A stretch of 64,000 bases of DNA from assembly GCF_019297835.1 (NCBI RefSeq), contig NZ_CP079203.1, positions 717,001 through 781,000 of the forward strand, written 5' to 3'. Each line of letters begins with the position of its first letter. The first letter of the stretch is position 1. Shown in pieces: positions 63,570 to 64,000 of the stretch. The translations under genes were made by a program, and so were the position numbers. This stretch comes from Sphingomonas sanguinis (GTDB lineage: Bacteria; Pseudomonadota; Alphaproteobacteria; Sphingomonadales; Sphingomonadaceae). The notes under the pieces were generated by a model that had not been told where the DNA came from, did not search any database, and saw only the letters and a program-made list of their open reading frames with translations.

Positions 63570-64000
63570 CCGATCGGCGCCTCGATCCCCTTGGGTGGCG
63601 TCGAGAACCAGAGCGGACCGCTATCGGTCATGTGGAAACAATCCTCGATCCGGATGCCGAACTTGCCCGGCAGATACAGCCCGGGCTCGTTGGAGAAACA
63701 CATGCCGGCGGCCAGCGGCGTCGCTTCGCCATGCACGAGATTGACCGGCTCATGCCCATCCATGCCGATGCCGTGCCCGGTCCGATGCGACAGGCCGGGC
63801 AAGCGATAGCCGGGACCATAGCCCTGGCCTTCGTAGAAACGCCGCACGGCATCGTCGATGCTGCCCGCGGGCGCGCCGATCCGCGCTGCCGAGCGCGCGA
63901 CCTGCTGCCCCTTCGCCACCGTGTCCCAGACCTTGCGCTGCTCCGCGCTCGCCTGGCCGTGCACCCAGCTTCGCGATACGTCCGACTGATAGCCCTGCAC
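63566..64000 (-). CDS. M24 metallopeptidase (Xaa-Pro peptidase type), C-terminal part
   Basis: The gene runs off the window's right edge, leaving the last 145 residues. These include a metal-ligand region (QSDVSRSWVHG), HRTGHGIGMDGHEP with the metal-binding His, FSNEPGLYLPG with a ligand Glu, and IRIEDCFHMT with the last ligand Glu, as in aminopeptidase P and Xaa-Pro dipeptidases. Such enzymes remove N-terminal residues next to proline. The first codon visible is internal. Its stop overlaps the PhyH-like start by 4 bp. Confidence 0.9.
   Translation of the reverse strand: MQGYQSDVSRSWVHGQASAEQRKVWDTVAKGQQVARSAARIGAPAGSIDDAVRRFYEGQGYGPGYRLPGLSHRTGHGIGMDGHEPVNLVHGEATPLAAGMCFSNEPGLYLPGKFGIRIEDCFHMTDSGPLWFSTPPKGIEAPIG

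Overview
The window looks like chromosomal DNA of a sphingomonad (Sphingomonadales, Alphaproteobacteria), most likely Sphingomonas. This rests on very high GC with strong third-position GC, the TonB receptor / SapC-like / JmjC-cupin / 'tryptophan halogenase' gene set, FecI-FecR-receptor signalling, a Mg-type HemB and several intergenic palindromic repeat families. It is inference from gene content, not from a marker gene. I see no prophage, insertion sequence, CRISPR array or rRNA.

Layout. (1) 1-6020: end of a ZIP metal transporter, then a leftward four-gene operon (SRPBCC, Zn-alcohol dehydrogenase, SDR, YciE/YciF-like ferritin-fold protein) beside a Crp/Fnr regulator with FNR-type boxes, then an aromatic aminotransferase. 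(2) 6247-31370: a large xylan-utilisation locus. It holds xylA, xylB, four GH43-type or related enzymes (three of them here), GH10 xylanase, GH3, GH27, GH115 alpha-glucuronidase, a CE1-like esterase and an SGNH esterase, plus a TonB receptor with its halogenase-like, SapC-like and JmjC-cupin partners. Five sites fitting G-x-TA-n-C|G-n-TA, with the central CpG of LacI-family operators, sit in front of almost every transcription unit. No LacI-type regulator and no xylose permease is encoded in the window. (3) 31371-38492: FecI, FecR and a second TonB receptor in a tightly coupled operon, then a large autotransporter. (4) 38769-47677: MgtE, GH16 glucanase, SDR, an Mfd-like helicase, an aldo/keto reductase and another GH43-like enzyme whose Shine-Dalgarno is buried in a hairpin. 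(5) 47730-52304: a glycine-rich exported protein, a subtilisin-like protease divergent from an ECF sigma/anti-sigma pair, and a luciferase-like oxidoreductase. (6) 52368-64000: two identical tRNA-Arg(ACG) genes, a lipoprotein, a fused membrane/spermidine-synthase protein, hemB, a lipid kinase, a MATE exporter with an exported partner, alaS, a small membrane protein, a phytanoyl-CoA-dioxygenase gene broken by an amber codon inside its iron-binding HxD motif, and the end of an M24 peptidase.

How it works together: secreted or periplasmic xylanase and side-chain enzymes (acetyl/feruloyl esterases, GH115, GH43, GH27) would reduce glucuronoarabinoxylan to oligomers. The TonB receptor would import them, GH3/GH43 would release xylose, and XylA/XylB would give xylulose-5-phosphate. 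The role of the halogenase/SapC/cupin trio that travels with the receptor is not established and is the most interesting open question here.
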